DNA from: Thermodesulfobacteriota bacterium
GTDB taxonomy: Bacteria; Desulfobacterota_D; UBA1144; Nemesobacterales; UBA2774
DNA length: 11,621 bases
Direction of reading: 5' to 3'
Assembly (NCBI GenBank): GCA_035325995.1
Contig: DAOKYU010000024.1
Span: 1 to 11,621, forward strand
Under the pieces are notes generated by a model, which saw only the letters and a list, made by a program, of their open reading frames with translations, did not search any database and was not told where the DNA came from. Shown here piece after piece: positions 11,561 to 11,621 of this stretch; position 1 is the first letter of the stretch, and every line of letters begins with the position of its first letter. The position numbers were made by a program, and so were the translations under genes.

Positions 11561-11621
11561 AGACGAGATTGCCGCGGTCGCGTAAGGCGCACCCTCGCAA
11601 TTGTAGATGTTAAGTAATTCG

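Noticed and set aside
11522..11617. A short open frame after the chaperone gene (MAKDGFLAYARNDR...)
   Set aside because: GFLAYARND is the usual translation of an ATTTC/GAAAT hairpin repeat. It is about 31 codons long, without a ribosome site, and not a plausible tape measure start.

Overview
The window is a stretch of tailed-phage structural genes, all on the + strand, in the order capsid, neck, tail terminator, tail tube, tail-assembly chaperone. This is the order of a long non-contractile (siphovirus-type) phage. Terminase and portal would lie to the left and the tape measure to the right; neither is in view. The host cannot be named from this window. GC-rich genes, strong GGAGG ribosome sites, Sec-type signal peptides and abundant short palindromic repeats suggest an uncultured Gram-negative bacterium and a prophage or prophage remnant. 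No integrase, lysis or replication gene is visible.

Layout: 1-415 is a gene-free repeat island. 416-1246 is the major capsid protein, followed by a strong terminator (1267-1303) and a second island (1304-1584). 1605-2780 holds three small unassigned or head-type genes. 2781-3313 is a third island. 3320-8078 is one tight operon of seven genes: a neck protein, a tail-completion protein, a tail-terminator-like protein, then four genes whose products all begin with a signal peptide. These four are two small beta-rich or tail-fibre-like proteins, a LamG-type protein and a right-handed beta-helix protein. 8079-8485 is a fourth island with a terminator. 8486-9958 is the tail tube gene. 9959-10555 is a fifth island. 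10556-11517 is the tail-assembly chaperone pair, with a canonical -1 slippery heptamer.

Three things stand out. First, a four-gene cassette of apparently exported proteins sits between tail terminator and tail tube, genes that are normally neighbours. Each predicted mature protein has an even number of cysteines, while the capsid and tail tube have none. Second, an approximately 75-residue module occurs once in the neck protein and twice in the tail tube protein. Third, every gap between gene blocks is a mosaic of the same few hairpin repeats, many ending in ATGAC, and one repeat family shows paired stem changes. The open reading frames of the structural genes are intact despite the repeats.
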